The position numbers were made by a program, and so were the translations under genes. A stretch of DNA of 64,000 nucleotides, from contig NZ_JNLJ01000005.1 of the NCBI RefSeq assembly GCF_000703045.1, positions 101,023-165,022 of the forward strand, read 5' to 3'. The notes under the pieces are model-generated. The model had not been told where the DNA came from. It was given only the letters and a program-made list of their open reading frames with translations, and did no database searches. This document shows positions 1 to 7,991 of the stretch, in pieces (the stretch's first letter is position 1; every line of letters starts with the position of its first letter). The DNA is from Persephonella sp. IF05-L8. GTDB taxonomy: Bacteria; Aquificota; Aquificia; Aquificales; Hydrogenothermaceae.

Positions 1-1
1 A

Positions 2-610
2 GTAAGAATAACAAAAATTATATCTTCGTCAGGCAAATTAACAGCCCAGATTATAAGAGGTGCTCCCTATGACCTACTTTTATCGGCAGATATGAAATAT
101 CCTGAATTTTTATATAAAAAAGGTTTTGCTATTTCAAAGCCTGTTGTGTATGCAAAAGGAACCCTTGTTTTGTGGAGTATGAAAGATATTCCTCTTGAAA
201 ATGAAATAAAATCCCTATTAAATCCCTCAATCAAAAAAATAGCCATTCCTGACCCAAAAACTGCTCCATACGGCAGAGAAGCTAAAAAAGCCCTTGAAAA
301 ATCAGGAATATACCAGAAAGTGAGATATAAACTTGTATATGGCGAAAGTGTTGGACAGGCTACCCAGTATATATATAAGGGTCTTGTGGATGTTGGCTTT
401 ACAGCAAAATCAGTGGTTTTATCTCCCCAGATGAAAAATAAAGGCAGATGGATAGAAATTGATAACTCATTATACTCTCCTATAAAACAGGGAGTTATTA
501 TTCTGAAACATGGAAAAAATAATCTTTATGCACAGAAATTTATTGAGTTTTTACTCTCAGACACAGGTAAAAAAATCTTGAAAAGGTATGGATATCAGAT
601 AGATGAATAA
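2..610 (+). CDS. modA: Molybdate ABC transporter substrate-binding protein ModA (5' end outside window)
   Basis: Periplasmic molybdate/tungstate-binding protein, first component of the ModABC importer. The reading frame is open from the window edge. Translated from base 2 it gives the family motif SSGKLTAQI and then LLLSADMKYPEF, the region that forms the oxyanion site. The internal ATG at 92 is therefore not the true start, and the gene begins upstream of the window. About 202 residues are visible, of roughly 240-260 expected. The stop at 608-610 overlaps the next start by 8 bases, which marks an operon with the TOBE protein, modB and modC. Family assignment is secure; molybdate versus tungstate preference cannot be read. 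Confidence 0.92.
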   Translation, partial: VRITKIISSSGKLTAQIIRGAPYDLLLSADMKYPEFLYKKGFAISKPVVYAKGTLVLWSMKDIPLENEIKSLLNPSIKKIAIPDPKTAPYGREAKKALEKSGIYQKVRYKLVYGESVGQATQYIYKGLVDVGFTAKSVVLSPQMKNKGRWIEIDNSLYSPIKQGVIILKHGKNNLYAQKFIEFLLSDTGKKILKRYGYQIDE

Positions 611-1013
611 AATCTTAGGCAAAATAGTTGAGATAAGCAGCAGTGAGAATATATCGCTGATTGCAGTTGATACAGGAAGCAGAGTTTTATATTCTCTTGT
701 TGTTGAAACACCTGAGACTGCAAAGTATTTAAAAATCGGGGAAAAAATATATCTTCTAATTAAAGAAACTGAAGTGGCTTTAGCAAGAGAGATACAAAAC
801 TGCCAGACATCTTTTTTAAACCAGATAAACTGTATTGTAGAAAAAATCATATCAGGAAAGGTTCTATCAAAAATAGTTCTAAATTGTGAAACCTGCCAGC
901 TAAAAGCCATATTGCCTACAGAGGCAATAAAACAGATGAAGCTTAAAGAAAACGAAAATGTGGTAGCCTTAATAAAGGCAAACGAAATCACAATAATGGA
1001 AGCAGATGGATAG
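603..1013 (+). CDS. Molybdenum-pterin/molybdate-binding TOBE-domain protein
   Basis: A 136-residue protein built of two TOBE (Mop-like) repeats, about residues 3-65 and 72-134. The second carries the sequence VALIKANEITIMEADG, typical of the end of a TOBE fold. Such domains bind molybdate at subunit interfaces and serve in storage or as the regulatory tail of ModC and ModE. It overlaps modA by 8 bases and modB by 8 bases, so it is translationally coupled within the transporter operon. No DNA-binding domain is present, so it is more likely a molybdate store or an accessory than a ModE repressor. The family is well supported; the exact role is inferred. Confidence 0.75.
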   Translation: MNKILGKIVEISSSENISLIAVDTGSRVLYSLVVETPETAKYLKIGEKIYLLIKETEVALAREIQNCQTSFLNQINCIVEKIISGKVLSKIVLNCETCQLKAILPTEAIKQMKLKENENVVALIKANEITIMEADG

Positions 1014-1686
1014 GGAATTTATTGAAACAATTATACTGACCTTTAAACTGGCAACATTAACAACAGTTATTCTTTTTTTTGTTGGTCTGCCTGTGGCATA
1101 TTTTCTTGCCTACTCAAAATTCAGATTTAAGCCTGTTATAGAAACTATTGTTAGCCTTCCTCTTGTTTTGCCTCCTACAGTGCTGGGATTTTATTTCCTT
1201 ATCCTGTTTAACCCTACTGGTTTTTTAGGGAAAATAATTGAACAATTATTTGATTTAAGACTTGTTTTTACGTTCGAGGGTCTTGTTATCGGTTCAGTTA
1301 TTTATAGCTTTCCTTTTATGGTTCACCCTTTGCAGTCAGGTTTTCAATCAATTCCGTCTAATATAATAGAAGCAGCTTACACACTTGGTAAATCAAGGCT
1401 TGAAACACTTTTTAAAGTAATTCTTCCAAATATGAAACCAGCTATTTTGACAGGAATTGTTCTATCTTTTGCCCATACTATTGGGGAATTTGGGGTTGTT
1501 CTTATGATAGGTGGTTCAATTCCCGGTGAAACAAAGGTGGCTTCAATAGCAATTTATGAAGAAGTAGAAGCTTTAAATTACGATAAAGCAAATCTGTATG
1601 CATTAATCTTGTTTGTTATCACTTTTTCGGTGCTTATACTTGTTTACACACTTAATAGAAAATTTACCAGGGCAGATAAGCTATGA
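1006..1686 (+). CDS. modB: Molybdate ABC transporter permease ModB
   Basis: Inner-membrane permease of the molybdate importer, 226 residues, with five to six hydrophobic segments. The coupling EAA loop is visible as IEAAYTLGKS at residues 121-130, followed by a pattern that contacts the ATPase. Length matches ModB of other bacteria. The gene lies between the TOBE protein (8-base overlap) and modC (4-base overlap ATGA at 1683). Assignment rests on membrane topology, the EAA loop and the neighbours. Confidence 0.93.
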   Translation: MDREFIETIILTFKLATLTTVILFFVGLPVAYFLAYSKFRFKPVIETIVSLPLVLPPTVLGFYFLILFNPTGFLGKIIEQLFDLRLVFTFEGLVIGSVIYSFPFMVHPLQSGFQSIPSNIIEAAYTLGKSRLETLFKVILPNMKPAILTGIVLSFAHTIGEFGVVLMIGGSIPGETKVASIAIYEEVEALNYDKANLYALILFVITFSVLILVYTLNRKFTRADKL

Positions 1687-2546
1687 AAATTCAACTTAAA
1701 AAAGAACTTTCAGGGACAGAAGGAAAGTTTTTACTGGATATTGATATATCCATAAAAGAAGGCAGTTTTATCACTATTTTTGGAAAATCTGGAGCAGGAA
1801 AAACAACAATTTTAAGGGCAATTGCTGGACTTACAGAGGTGGAAGGTTTTATACAGGTTAAAAATACCGTCTGGCTTGATAGTAGTAAAGGTATAAATCT
1901 TCCGCCCCAGAAGAGAAAAGTTGGTTTTGTTTTTCAGGATTATGCTTTGTTTCCAAATATGACTGTTGAAGAAAATATTAAGTTTGCTATGGATAAAGAA
2001 GATAAAGCTTTTCTTGAGCATTTACTTGAACTAACAGAGCTTTCAGGAATAAAAAATAGAAAACCAGAAAGTCTTTCAGGTGGACAAAAACAACGGGTAG
2101 CCCTTGTTAGAGCAGTTGCAAGAAAACCTGATGTTCTACTTCTGGACGAGCCATTATCAGCACTTGATATGGATATGAGAAGAAAACTTCAAGAAGAACT
2201 TATAAAAATTCATAATGAGTTTAATCTCACAACAATTATGGTCAGTCATGATTTTTCAGAGATATTCCGTTTATCAGAAAAGGTTTTTGTTCTTGAAAAT
2301 GGCAAAATAATTAAATCCGGTGCTCCTGATGAGATATTTATTCAGGAACGGATAAGTGGAAAATTTAGATTTTCAGGGGAAATTATCCAAATCAAACAAG
2401 ATGAAACTGTCTATATAGTATCTGTTTTAGTTGGAAATAATGTGGTCAGGGTCATTGCAGACCCTGAAGAGATAGAAGGTTTAAAAATAGGCGATAAAGT
2501 AGTTGTTGTATCCAAAGCATTTAATCCATTTATCCTAAAGGTATAA
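1683..2546 (+). CDS. modC: Molybdate ABC transporter ATP-binding protein ModC
   Basis: Cytoplasmic ATPase of the molybdate importer, 287 residues. Walker A is at 34-42 (GKSGAGKTT), the ABC signature LSGGQ at 131-135, Walker B VLLLDEP at 151-157, and the switch histidine at 189. Residues from about 228 to the end form a single TOBE domain. Canonical ModC usually has two TOBE units, so this tail is short; the free TOBE protein at 603 may compensate. The start overlaps modB by 4 bases. The 3' end overlaps the convergent ccdA-like gene by 17 bases. Confidence 0.93.
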   Translation: MKIQLKKELSGTEGKFLLDIDISIKEGSFITIFGKSGAGKTTILRAIAGLTEVEGFIQVKNTVWLDSSKGINLPPQKRKVGFVFQDYALFPNMTVEENIKFAMDKEDKAFLEHLLELTELSGIKNRKPESLSGGQKQRVALVRAVARKPDVLLLDEPLSALDMDMRRKLQEELIKIHNEFNLTTIMVSHDFSEIFRLSEKVFVLENGKIIKSGAPDEIFIQERISGKFRFSGEIIQIKQDETVYIVSVLVGNNVVRVIADPEEIEGLKIGDKVVVVSKAFNPFILKV

Positions 2547-3393
2547 GAGAACTTATTGCCTCAAGGGAGTTAGTTAGTAGAAGTATTCCAACGAATATAA
2601 GGAGTAGTCCACCAACTATCTCAATAACAAGGAAATACTTCCTCATAAAATTGAAAAATCTGAAAAACTGATTAATAGCCATTGCCGTCAGTATAAAAGG
2701 AATTCCCAGTCCCATTGAAAATGCAAAAAGTAAAACAACTCCTTGCATAACAGTTTCCTGCTGTGAAGCATATAGGAGAATTGCCCCTAAAACAGGTCCA
2801 ATACACGGTGTCCAGCCAAAAGCAAAAGCAACACCTACAATAAATGCTCCTATAATACCTGCAGGTTTTCTTTTAACCTCTGTGGTTTTCTGCTGATATA
2901 AGACCTGGTATGCACCGGTAAAATAAAAAAGCAGTAAAGCTATTGCTATTACAGGCAAAAGCCAGAAATCATTCAGAAAATCCTTTGTTCTGAAATACCC
3001 ATATCCATACAAAACAATGGAAATTCCAAATATTGCAAATAACCACTCTTTTGCCCTTTTTGACTGGAATACTCCTGTAAAATGAACACCAAGAAGTATC
3101 ACCAGGACAGCTGCAATTTTTGAGATAATCAGTTTATATTCCTGCAAAAGCTGACCGATAAACGTAGAAGCAGCCCCCAGAGCAGTAAACACTATAGAGA
3201 ACCCAATAACAAATGCTATAGCAGAGTAAACAACATTCCAGTCTATTTTTTTGTTTTCATTTGCACTTATCTGAGCTGCTGATACACCTGAGATATATGC
3301 AATATAACCGGGAATAATAGGAAGAACACAGGGAGATAAAAATGCAATTATCCCTGCCAGAAAAGCAGCTCCTATGGAAACACTTTCAACCAT
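2530..3393 (-). CDS. ccdA: CcdA/DsbD-type thiol-disulfide transmembrane protein
   Basis: Polytopic inner-membrane protein of 287 residues that carries electrons from cytoplasmic thioredoxin to periplasmic thiol proteins, for example in cytochrome c maturation. The paired cysteines of the family are visible: C22 in FLSPCVLP and C197 in GWTPCIGP. Between them, residues about 115-165 add two extra hydrophobic segments, which makes it longer than the usual 220-240-residue CcdA. It overlaps the upstream TlpA-like gene by 8 bases, and the pair presumably works together, with TlpA as the periplasmic electron acceptor. Confidence 0.88.
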   Translation of the reverse strand: MVESVSIGAAFLAGIIAFLSPCVLPIIPGYIAYISGVSAAQISANENKKIDWNVVYSAIAFVIGFSIVFTALGAASTFIGQLLQEYKLIISKIAAVLVILLGVHFTGVFQSKRAKEWLFAIFGISIVLYGYGYFRTKDFLNDFWLLPVIAIALLLFYFTGAYQVLYQQKTTEVKRKPAGIIGAFIVGVAFAFGWTPCIGPVLGAILLYASQQETVMQGVVLLFAFSMGLGIPFILTAMAINQFFRFFNFMRKYFLVIEIVGGLLLIFVGILLLTNSLEAISSLIPLG

Positions 3394-3889
3394 CTCTTTT
3401 CTCCTTAAGAAATTTTTGTATCAGGCTTTCAAGATATTTCTCATCATTAGTGCCATACAGAATTTTCCCTACACTTAAATCCTTTCGTAAAATATATGTT
3501 ACAGGTACACCATACACTCTATATTTAGACTTTACATATCTATTTCCGATTAGCACAGGAATTTGTATATTTAAATCTTCTTTAACTTTTTTTATTTCCC
3601 TTAAATCCTTAGTATCTAACACCACTGCATAAAATTTTACACCTTTATCTTTATATTTTTTGTATAACCTGTTTACTACCGGTAATTCTTCTTTACAGGA
3701 GCCACAGGTTGTAGTCCAGAATACAAGATAAACAACATTTCCTTTTAGACTTTCCAGTGTTATAACTTTACCATTTTCATCTTTTAAGGAAAAATTATAG
3801 GGTTTTACTCCTTTTGAGAATGAAATACCTGTTACAAAAACCGTTAAGAACAATCCCCAAATAAGTCTTTTATACATGATTAAACCCAT
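3386..3889 (-). CDS. TlpA/ResA-type thioredoxin-fold protein
   Basis: Secreted or membrane-anchored thiol oxidoreductase of 167 residues. An N-terminal hydrophobic stretch (about 9-24) is a signal or anchor. The redox motif is CGSC at 62-65 within FWTTTCGSCKEELP, and the cis-proline region appears as VYGVPVTYIL. It is translationally coupled to the CcdA-like protein, its probable reductant. A nearby in-frame ATG four codons downstream (MYKR) is an alternative start; neither has an obvious ribosome-binding site. Likely role: reduction of apocytochrome c or other periplasmic disulfides. Confidence 0.85.
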   Translation of the reverse strand: MGLIMYKRLIWGLFLTVFVTGISFSKGVKPYNFSLKDENGKVITLESLKGNVVYLVFWTTTCGSCKEELPVVNRLYKKYKDKGVKFYAVVLDTKDLREIKKVKEDLNIQIPVLIGNRYVKSKYRVYGVPVTYILRKDLSVGKILYGTNDEKYLESLIQKFLKEKRDG

Positions 3890-3966
3890 ACCATAATTGT
3901 GTTTATTTATTTAAAATACTTTTGTATCAAAAACCTGATTATGTTTTCAATCATAAGGGGTGGAAA

Positions 3967-4704
3967 ATGGAAAGAATAACGCTAAAAGTTCAAAGATTTG
4001 ATGGTAATAAACAATGGATAGATGAATACCAGATTGATATAGATGACAGAACCACAATTATAGAAGCCCTAATGAGAATACATGATACACAAGACCCATC
4101 TCTTTCTTTCAGAGTTCAATGCAGGGCTGCAATATGCGGAACCTGCGGAGTAAAAATAAACAATGAAAAGCATGTTCTCGCCTGCAAAACAAAAATAAAA
4201 GAACACCTACAAGATGGAGAAATATTAATCCAGCCCCTTTCCAATATGCCTGTTATAAAAGACCTTGTTGTTGAACATAAAGAGTTTTTAGGCAAGTTAA
4301 AGGATGCAAAAGCATGGTTTGAACCCCAAGAAGAATTCCAGCCTGTATATCCAGAGGACTTACAGAAATTTGATAAGGAAACTGATTGTATTCTTTGTGG
4401 TATTTGTTATTCCATTTGTCCGGTATTTGAGATGGATAAAGATTTTGGAGGTCCAATAAATTTTGTTAAGATTTTCCGTTTCTGGAAAGATAAGAATGAT
4501 GCTTTAAAAGACCAGCGTATAGTAATTGCAGACCAGAACCATATAACAAGCTGTGTCCATTGTAAATACTGCACATTCTCCTGTCCAAAACAAATTCCAG
4601 TTGAACAGGATATAATGCAGATAGAGTTTTACGGCAAGCAAAAAGGCATTATAAAGCAGCAACAGGAAGGGTTTGGTGGATTTTCTACACCTTTTGGATT
4701 TTAA
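3967..4704 (+). CDS. sdhB: Succinate dehydrogenase/fumarate reductase iron-sulfur subunit with 4-Cys third cluster site
   Basis: Iron-sulfur electron-transfer subunit, 245 residues. The ATG at 3967 is preferred over upstream in-frame starts because AAGGGG lies just before it and homology begins with MERITLKVQRF. Cysteines 52, 57, 60 and 73 bind a [2Fe-2S] cluster. Cysteines 141, 144, 147 and 151 (CILCGICYSICP) bind a [4Fe-4S] cluster. The third site has cysteines at 196, 199, 202 and 206 (CVHCKYCTFSCP), where classical SdhB has a non-cysteine residue in place of C199 and binds [3Fe-4S]. The gene is isolated: no flavoprotein or membrane subunit is adjacent. SdhB versus FrdB cannot be decided. 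Confidence 0.88.
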   Translation: MERITLKVQRFDGNKQWIDEYQIDIDDRTTIIEALMRIHDTQDPSLSFRVQCRAAICGTCGVKINNEKHVLACKTKIKEHLQDGEILIQPLSNMPVIKDLVVEHKEFLGKLKDAKAWFEPQEEFQPVYPEDLQKFDKETDCILCGICYSICPVFEMDKDFGGPINFVKIFRFWKDKNDALKDQRIVIADQNHITSCVHCKYCTFSCPKQIPVEQDIMQIEFYGKQKGIIKQQQEGFGGFSTPFGF

Positions 4705-5769
4705 TCATTTCCCTGTTATATATTTTTCCCTGAAAAGAAGAAGCATATTATCTATCATTACGACGATAATAGGGGCAAGAAATAGTCCGATAAAACCAAA
4801 TAGTTTTAGGCCTCCCAGTATGGCAAAAACCAGTATCATGGGATGAATATTTGTTTTATCACCGATAACAACAGGCTTGATTATATTATCTATGGTGCTT
4901 ATAACAAATGTTCCATATAAAGCAAATAAGAATGCTGTTATAAAGCCTTTTGAAAACAGGGTATAAATAGCCACTGGCACCCATACAAGAGAAGCACCAC
5001 CTATTGGAATAAATGCTGCCAGAAATGTGATAAAAGCCCAGAAATAACTCATTTCCAGACCAAGAGCAAAATATCCAATAAAGGACAAAATCCCTTGAGC
5101 TATAGCAGTTAAAACAGAACCTAAAACAACTCCCTGAATTGCCCTGTAGCTTTTGGATATTAAAAAATTTTTATCCTTATCAGGCAGAGGAATTATGTTG
5201 TATATACGATTATAAAGGGCATCTCCATCTTTAAACAAAAAGAATATAGAAATAATCATCATAACAATACCTATAATCAGGAGAGTTACGTTCAGAAACA
5301 ATCCTTTTCCCTGCTCAATAATAAAGGAAACAAACTGGTTGATAATATTTCTTAATGCATCGCTAAAATCAACATTAATGTTAAGCGATTTAAGAGCATC
5401 CATTACTATACGGTAGGCATGGGAAATTATGGGAATTTCTTTTACTATCTCATCAATATTTTTATATTTTGATATAAACTCTATAGCTTTAGGATAAATA
5501 GTAATAATCTGGTCAACAAAAAAGGCTATCAGAACAATTGATGGAATAATAATAAAAATTAGGATTATAATTGTCATTAAAAGGGATGCAACAGTTTCAC
5601 TTTTTAACTTATTTTTCAGTTTTATGTATGGGTTATAAAAGATAATAGTGATAAGAATAGACAGAATGATAACTTTTAAAAAAGGTTCAAAAAGAAGATA
5701 TCCTAAAAAAAGTAAAAAAGATAGGAAACCAAAAAAGAAAAAGTTTCCTATCTGCTCATACGAGTTCAA
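4705..5769 (-). CDS. AI-2E family (PerM/TqsA-like) membrane transporter
   Basis: Polytopic membrane protein of 354 residues with about eight hydrophobic segments, including three at the N-terminus and a conserved C-terminal block with IPIGGASLVWVPVAIY and VIGDKTNIHPMIL, characteristic of the AI-2E/UPF0118 family. Members export varied small molecules or act as sodium/proton antiporters, so the substrate is unknown. The stop abuts the end of sdhB on the other strand. The start lies 10 bases downstream of a 32-residue membrane peptide gene, with which it may be co-transcribed. Confidence 0.85.
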   Translation of the reverse strand: MNSYEQIGNFFFFGFLSFLLFLGYLLFEPFLKVIILSILITIIFYNPYIKLKNKLKSETVASLLMTIIILIFIIIPSIVLIAFFVDQIITIYPKAIEFISKYKNIDEIVKEIPIISHAYRIVMDALKSLNINVDFSDALRNIINQFVSFIIEQGKGLFLNVTLLIIGIVMMIISIFFLFKDGDALYNRIYNIIPLPDKDKNFLISKSYRAIQGVVLGSVLTAIAQGILSFIGYFALGLEMSYFWAFITFLAAFIPIGGASLVWVPVAIYTLFSKGFITAFLFALYGTFVISTIDNIIKPVVIGDKTNIHPMILVFAILGGLKLFGFIGLFLAPIIVVMIDNMLLLFREKYITGK

Positions 5770-5779
5770 CTATCCTTAA

Positions 5780-5878
5780 TTATTCTTCTCCTTTCTTAAG
5801 TGCACCAGCAACGAAAGCAAGAATTGCAGTTAAAATTGCAAAAGCTGTCATGATAATAAAAGCCAACCATGTTTCCAT
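5780..5878 (-). CDS. 32-residue single-span membrane peptide
   Basis: A short reading frame with an ATG at 5878, a stop at 5780-5782 and a strong ribosome-binding site (GGAGG, spaced by six bases) gives the peptide METWLAFIIMTAFAILTAIL followed by AFVAGALKKGEE. Residues 4-26 form one transmembrane helix, and the tail KKGEE is charged. It sits between the aldolase gene (upstream) and the AI-2E transporter (downstream), all on the minus strand. The good ribosome-binding site and clean topology favour a real gene. The family is not recognised; it may be a small subunit of a membrane complex. Confidence 0.6.
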   Translation of the reverse strand: METWLAFIIMTAFAILTAILAFVAGALKKGEE

Positions 5879-5962
5879 TTTAGCTCCTCCAGATATGATT
5901 TTATATCTTATATGCCCGAGTTAGTTATTTACTCTATATTATTTTTTGCATATCAGTCAAGT

Positions 5963-6781
5963 TTAACTTTCCAATATCTTTAATGCTTCATCAACAGTTG
6001 CATTTTCATGAACTATTTTGGAAAGTGCTTTTGTGATTTTCGCTACATCATCATGCTGGAATACATTTCTTCCCACAGATAATCCTGCACATCCTGCAAC
6101 AACAACGGCATCATAAATCATCTGGAGAAGTTCCCTGTCTGAGTTTACTTTTGGGCCTCCTGCAATAACAACAGGAACAGGACATCCCTCAACAACTTTT
6201 CTGAAGCTTTCTGGGTCTCCGGTATATGGAACTTTTACGATATCTGCTCCCAGCTCTGCTCCAAGTCTTGCTATATGTGCTATTGCATCTGGGTCAAATG
6301 GATTTTTAACCTCTGGTCCCCTGTAATAAAGCATTGCAACCAGAGGCATCTGCCATTCAAGGCAGGCTTTAGAAACAGCCCCAAAATCTTTTAACATCTG
6401 TTTTTCATCTTCTGCACCGATATTCACATGTATAGAAACCCCGTCTGCACCTAATTTTATAGCCTCTTCCACTGTGCAGACAAGGACTTTATCATTTTTA
6501 CGGAGGGAAAGGTCTGTTGATGCTGACATATGGATTATAAGTCCAACATCTTTTCCTTTTCCTCTGTGTCCCTGTTCAACAATACCTTTATGTAAAATTA
6601 TCGCGTTTGCTCCGCCTTCTGCTATTTTTTCAACAGTTTCTTTTATATTTATTAATCCTTTCATTGGTCCTGAACTAACTCCATGGTCCATAGGAACAAT
6701 AACAGTTTTCCCTGTGTCCCTGTTCATTATTCTTTCCAGTCTGACCCTTTTACCGATACCCAATTTTTCCCTCCTGAACAC
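5963..6781 (-). CDS. Class I (DhnA-type) fructose-bisphosphate aldolase / ADH synthase family
   Basis: TIM-barrel Schiff-base aldolase of 272 residues. Signature blocks are [12 protein letters not shown] (28-39), with the catalytic aspartate, and [11 protein letters not shown] (179-189), with Lys183 as the Schiff-base lysine. Further blocks are LYYRG at 151-155 and IAGGPK near 206-211. The family includes archaeal-type fructose-1,6-bisphosphate aldolase, LsrF and 2-amino-3,7-dideoxyheptulosonate synthase. In a bacterium with an ordinary central metabolism the aldolase role is the more likely. The gene is upstream of the small membrane peptide and downstream of another small membrane protein. 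Confidence 0.85.
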   Translation of the reverse strand: MFRREKLGIGKRVRLERIMNRDTGKTVIVPMDHGVSSGPMKGLINIKETVEKIAEGGANAIILHKGIVEQGHRGKGKDVGLIIHMSASTDLSLRKNDKVLVCTVEEAIKLGADGVSIHVNIGAEDEKQMLKDFGAVSKACLEWQMPLVAMLYYRGPEVKNPFDPDAIAHIARLGAELGADIVKVPYTGDPESFRKVVEGCPVPVVIAGGPKVNSDRELLQMIYDAVVVAGCAGLSVGRNVFQHDDVAKITKALSKIVHENATVDEALKILES

Positions 6782-6783
6782 TT

Positions 6784-6927
6784 TTATATAATTTTACCTA
6801 AAATAAATCCTAAAATAAAAGCAATTATCACGGCAATTATCAGTTTTGTGTTATCTCCAGATGGTTTCTGGCCTGAATAACCACCAGTTTTTCTTTCTCT
6901 CATGTAATCTCTGTCATACAGTCCCAT
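6784..6927 (-). CDS. 47-residue C-tail-anchored small membrane protein
   Basis: A reading frame too short for ordinary gene calling. Its ATG (6927-6925) shares a base with the stop of the upstream LapA-like gene (TAATG), so it is translationally coupled. The protein begins [19 protein letters not shown], a soluble polar head rich in Tyr/Arg, and ends with a single membrane span [19 protein letters not shown]. The head motif YDRDYMR resembles those preceding tail anchors in other small bacterial membrane proteins. The stop lies 3 bases before the aldolase start. Function unknown; coupling and topology make it a credible gene. Confidence 0.62.
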   Translation of the reverse strand: MGLYDRDYMRERKTGGYSGQKPSGDNTKLIIAVIIAFILGFILGKII

Positions 6928-7307
6928 TACTCAACACCTTCCTGTTTAACTGTGATATTTTCTTTATTTTTCATCACTTCAAGTTCTATTTTAAGTTCTT
7001 CTATCTTTTTATCTTTTTCTTCAAGCTGTTGTTTGCATTTTGCCAGTTCCTTTTCTGCACTTTTTAGATTTCTGCTTAACTTCATTTTGTCTATCTTGTA
7101 AGCTATCCAGTCTGTAATGGCAAAAATGATGATTAATGCTGCTCCAATTATAATACTGGCAATTATTATAAGAGCCAGAGGTATTTCAGGTGTCTGAAGG
7201 GTCGGAAGTATCTTAACAGACACATTTGGGGATGTGTTCATAGAGACGAAATAGGCTACTGCCAATAGAATGATAAGCCATAGTATTAATTTAATCTTGT
7301 TCCACAT
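6927..7307 (-). CDS. LapA-domain (DUF1049) membrane protein
   Basis: A 126-residue protein with two N-terminal transmembrane helices (about 7-24 and 43-65) separated by a short loop with the family pattern VSMNTSPNVSVKILP, followed by a cytoplasmic coiled coil (about 75-115) rich in K and E. This is the architecture of LapA/YciS, which in enterobacteria scaffolds regulation of LpxC and envelope lipopolysaccharide. The gene lies 3 bases after the HIT-family gene and is coupled to the 47-residue membrane protein downstream. lpxC is elsewhere in this window (23601), so a functional link is possible but not shown. Confidence 0.72.
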   Translation of the reverse strand: MWNKIKLILWLIILLAVAYFVSMNTSPNVSVKILPTLQTPEIPLALIIIASIIIGAALIIIFAITDWIAYKIDKMKLSRNLKSAEKELAKCKQQLEEKDKKIEELKIELEVMKNKENITVKQEGVE

Positions 7308-7310
7308 TGT

Positions 7311-7808
7311 TTATTCTCCTTTTAACTGCTCAATAGCATTTTTTAATTTGTTATAAATATCTCTTAAATCCTGTGAAATAACTTTAACTTCTCCAATAAC
7401 AGGCATAAAGTTTGTATCCCCATTCCATCTTGGAACTATATGATTATGCAAATGGTCTTCCAGTCCAGCACCGGCAACTCTACCAAGATTATATCCCAGA
7501 TTAAATCCATGGGGGTTTAAGGCTTTTTGTAAAGCTTTTATGCCAAGTTGGGTAAGCTGTGATATCTCACAAAGGGTTTCTTTGTCAAGGGCTGTGTAAT
7601 CCCCTATATGTTCATAAGGAGCAACCATTAGATGACCAGCGTTATACGGATAAAGGTTCATTATGATGAATGCTTTTTTCCCTCGATATAAAACCAGTCT
7701 TTTTTCATCTTCTTCCGGATTTTTTGCAGCGGCACATAAAAAACATTCCTCCATTTTATCGTAGGTTTCTATATATTGACTTCTCCACGGAGAATAAAGC
7801 TTTTCCAT
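7311..7808 (-). CDS. HIT-family nucleotide hydrolase/transferase
   Basis: A 165-residue histidine-triad protein. The catalytic triad HLHNHIV occupies 119-125 with the active His121, and C22/C25 near the N-terminus with later histidines may hold zinc, as in the Ap4A phosphorylase/GalT-like branch. Such enzymes cleave dinucleoside polyphosphates or nucleoside phosphoramidates. The ATG at 7808 has an AGGAGG five bases upstream. The whole ribosome-binding site and start are present twice as a 16-base tandem repeat; the upstream copy is out of frame (see separate entry). Confidence 0.87.
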   Translation of the reverse strand: MEKLYSPWRSQYIETYDKMEECFLCAAAKNPEEDEKRLVLYRGKKAFIIMNLYPYNAGHLMVAPYEHIGDYTALDKETLCEISQLTQLGIKALQKALNPHGFNLGYNLGRVAGAGLEDHLHNHIVPRWNGDTNFMPVIGEVKVISQDLRDIYNKLKNAIEQLKGE

Positions 7809-7835
7809 ATTTCCTCCTATCCATATTTCCTCCTA
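7804..7835 (-). repeat. 16-base tandem duplication of the ribosome-binding site and start codon
   Basis: Reading on the minus strand, TAGGAGGAAATATGGA occurs twice in direct succession. The inner copy provides the AGGAGG and ATG of the HIT gene (7808-7806). The outer copy provides another AGGAGG and an ATG at 7824-7822, which opens a different frame of about 22 codons that runs into the gene. The duplication could be a recent slippage event or could create an overlapping leader peptide. Confidence 0.7.
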
Positions 7836-7955
7836 AAAACCACTTTTTATTTATTATAAATCAATAAAAACTTTTGAAATTTAAAAGTCTAAAAGCTCCT
7901 GATTTATTTGGAATATCGGCTTGATATTAAACTTTTATCTCCAAAGATTTACATT

Positions 7956-7990
7956 ATTCGTTTTTGGATTATAATAATTTAAAAACGAAT
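7956..7990. terminator. Inverted repeat between priA and the HIT gene
   Basis: Perfect 10-base arms ATTCGTTTTT (7956-7965) and AAAAACGAAT (7981-7990) enclose a 15-base AT loop, directly after the priA stop. The stem is AT-rich with only two G:C pairs, so a classical intrinsic terminator is uncertain; it could equally be a protein-binding site upstream of the HIT gene. Confidence 0.35.
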
Positions 7991-7991
7991 T

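Noticed and set aside
557-991. Minus-strand 144-codon open frame
   Set aside because: It lies fully antisense to the TOBE protein, has no ribosome-binding site and gives a Ser/Phe/Ile-rich product typical of antisense frames in AT-rich DNA.
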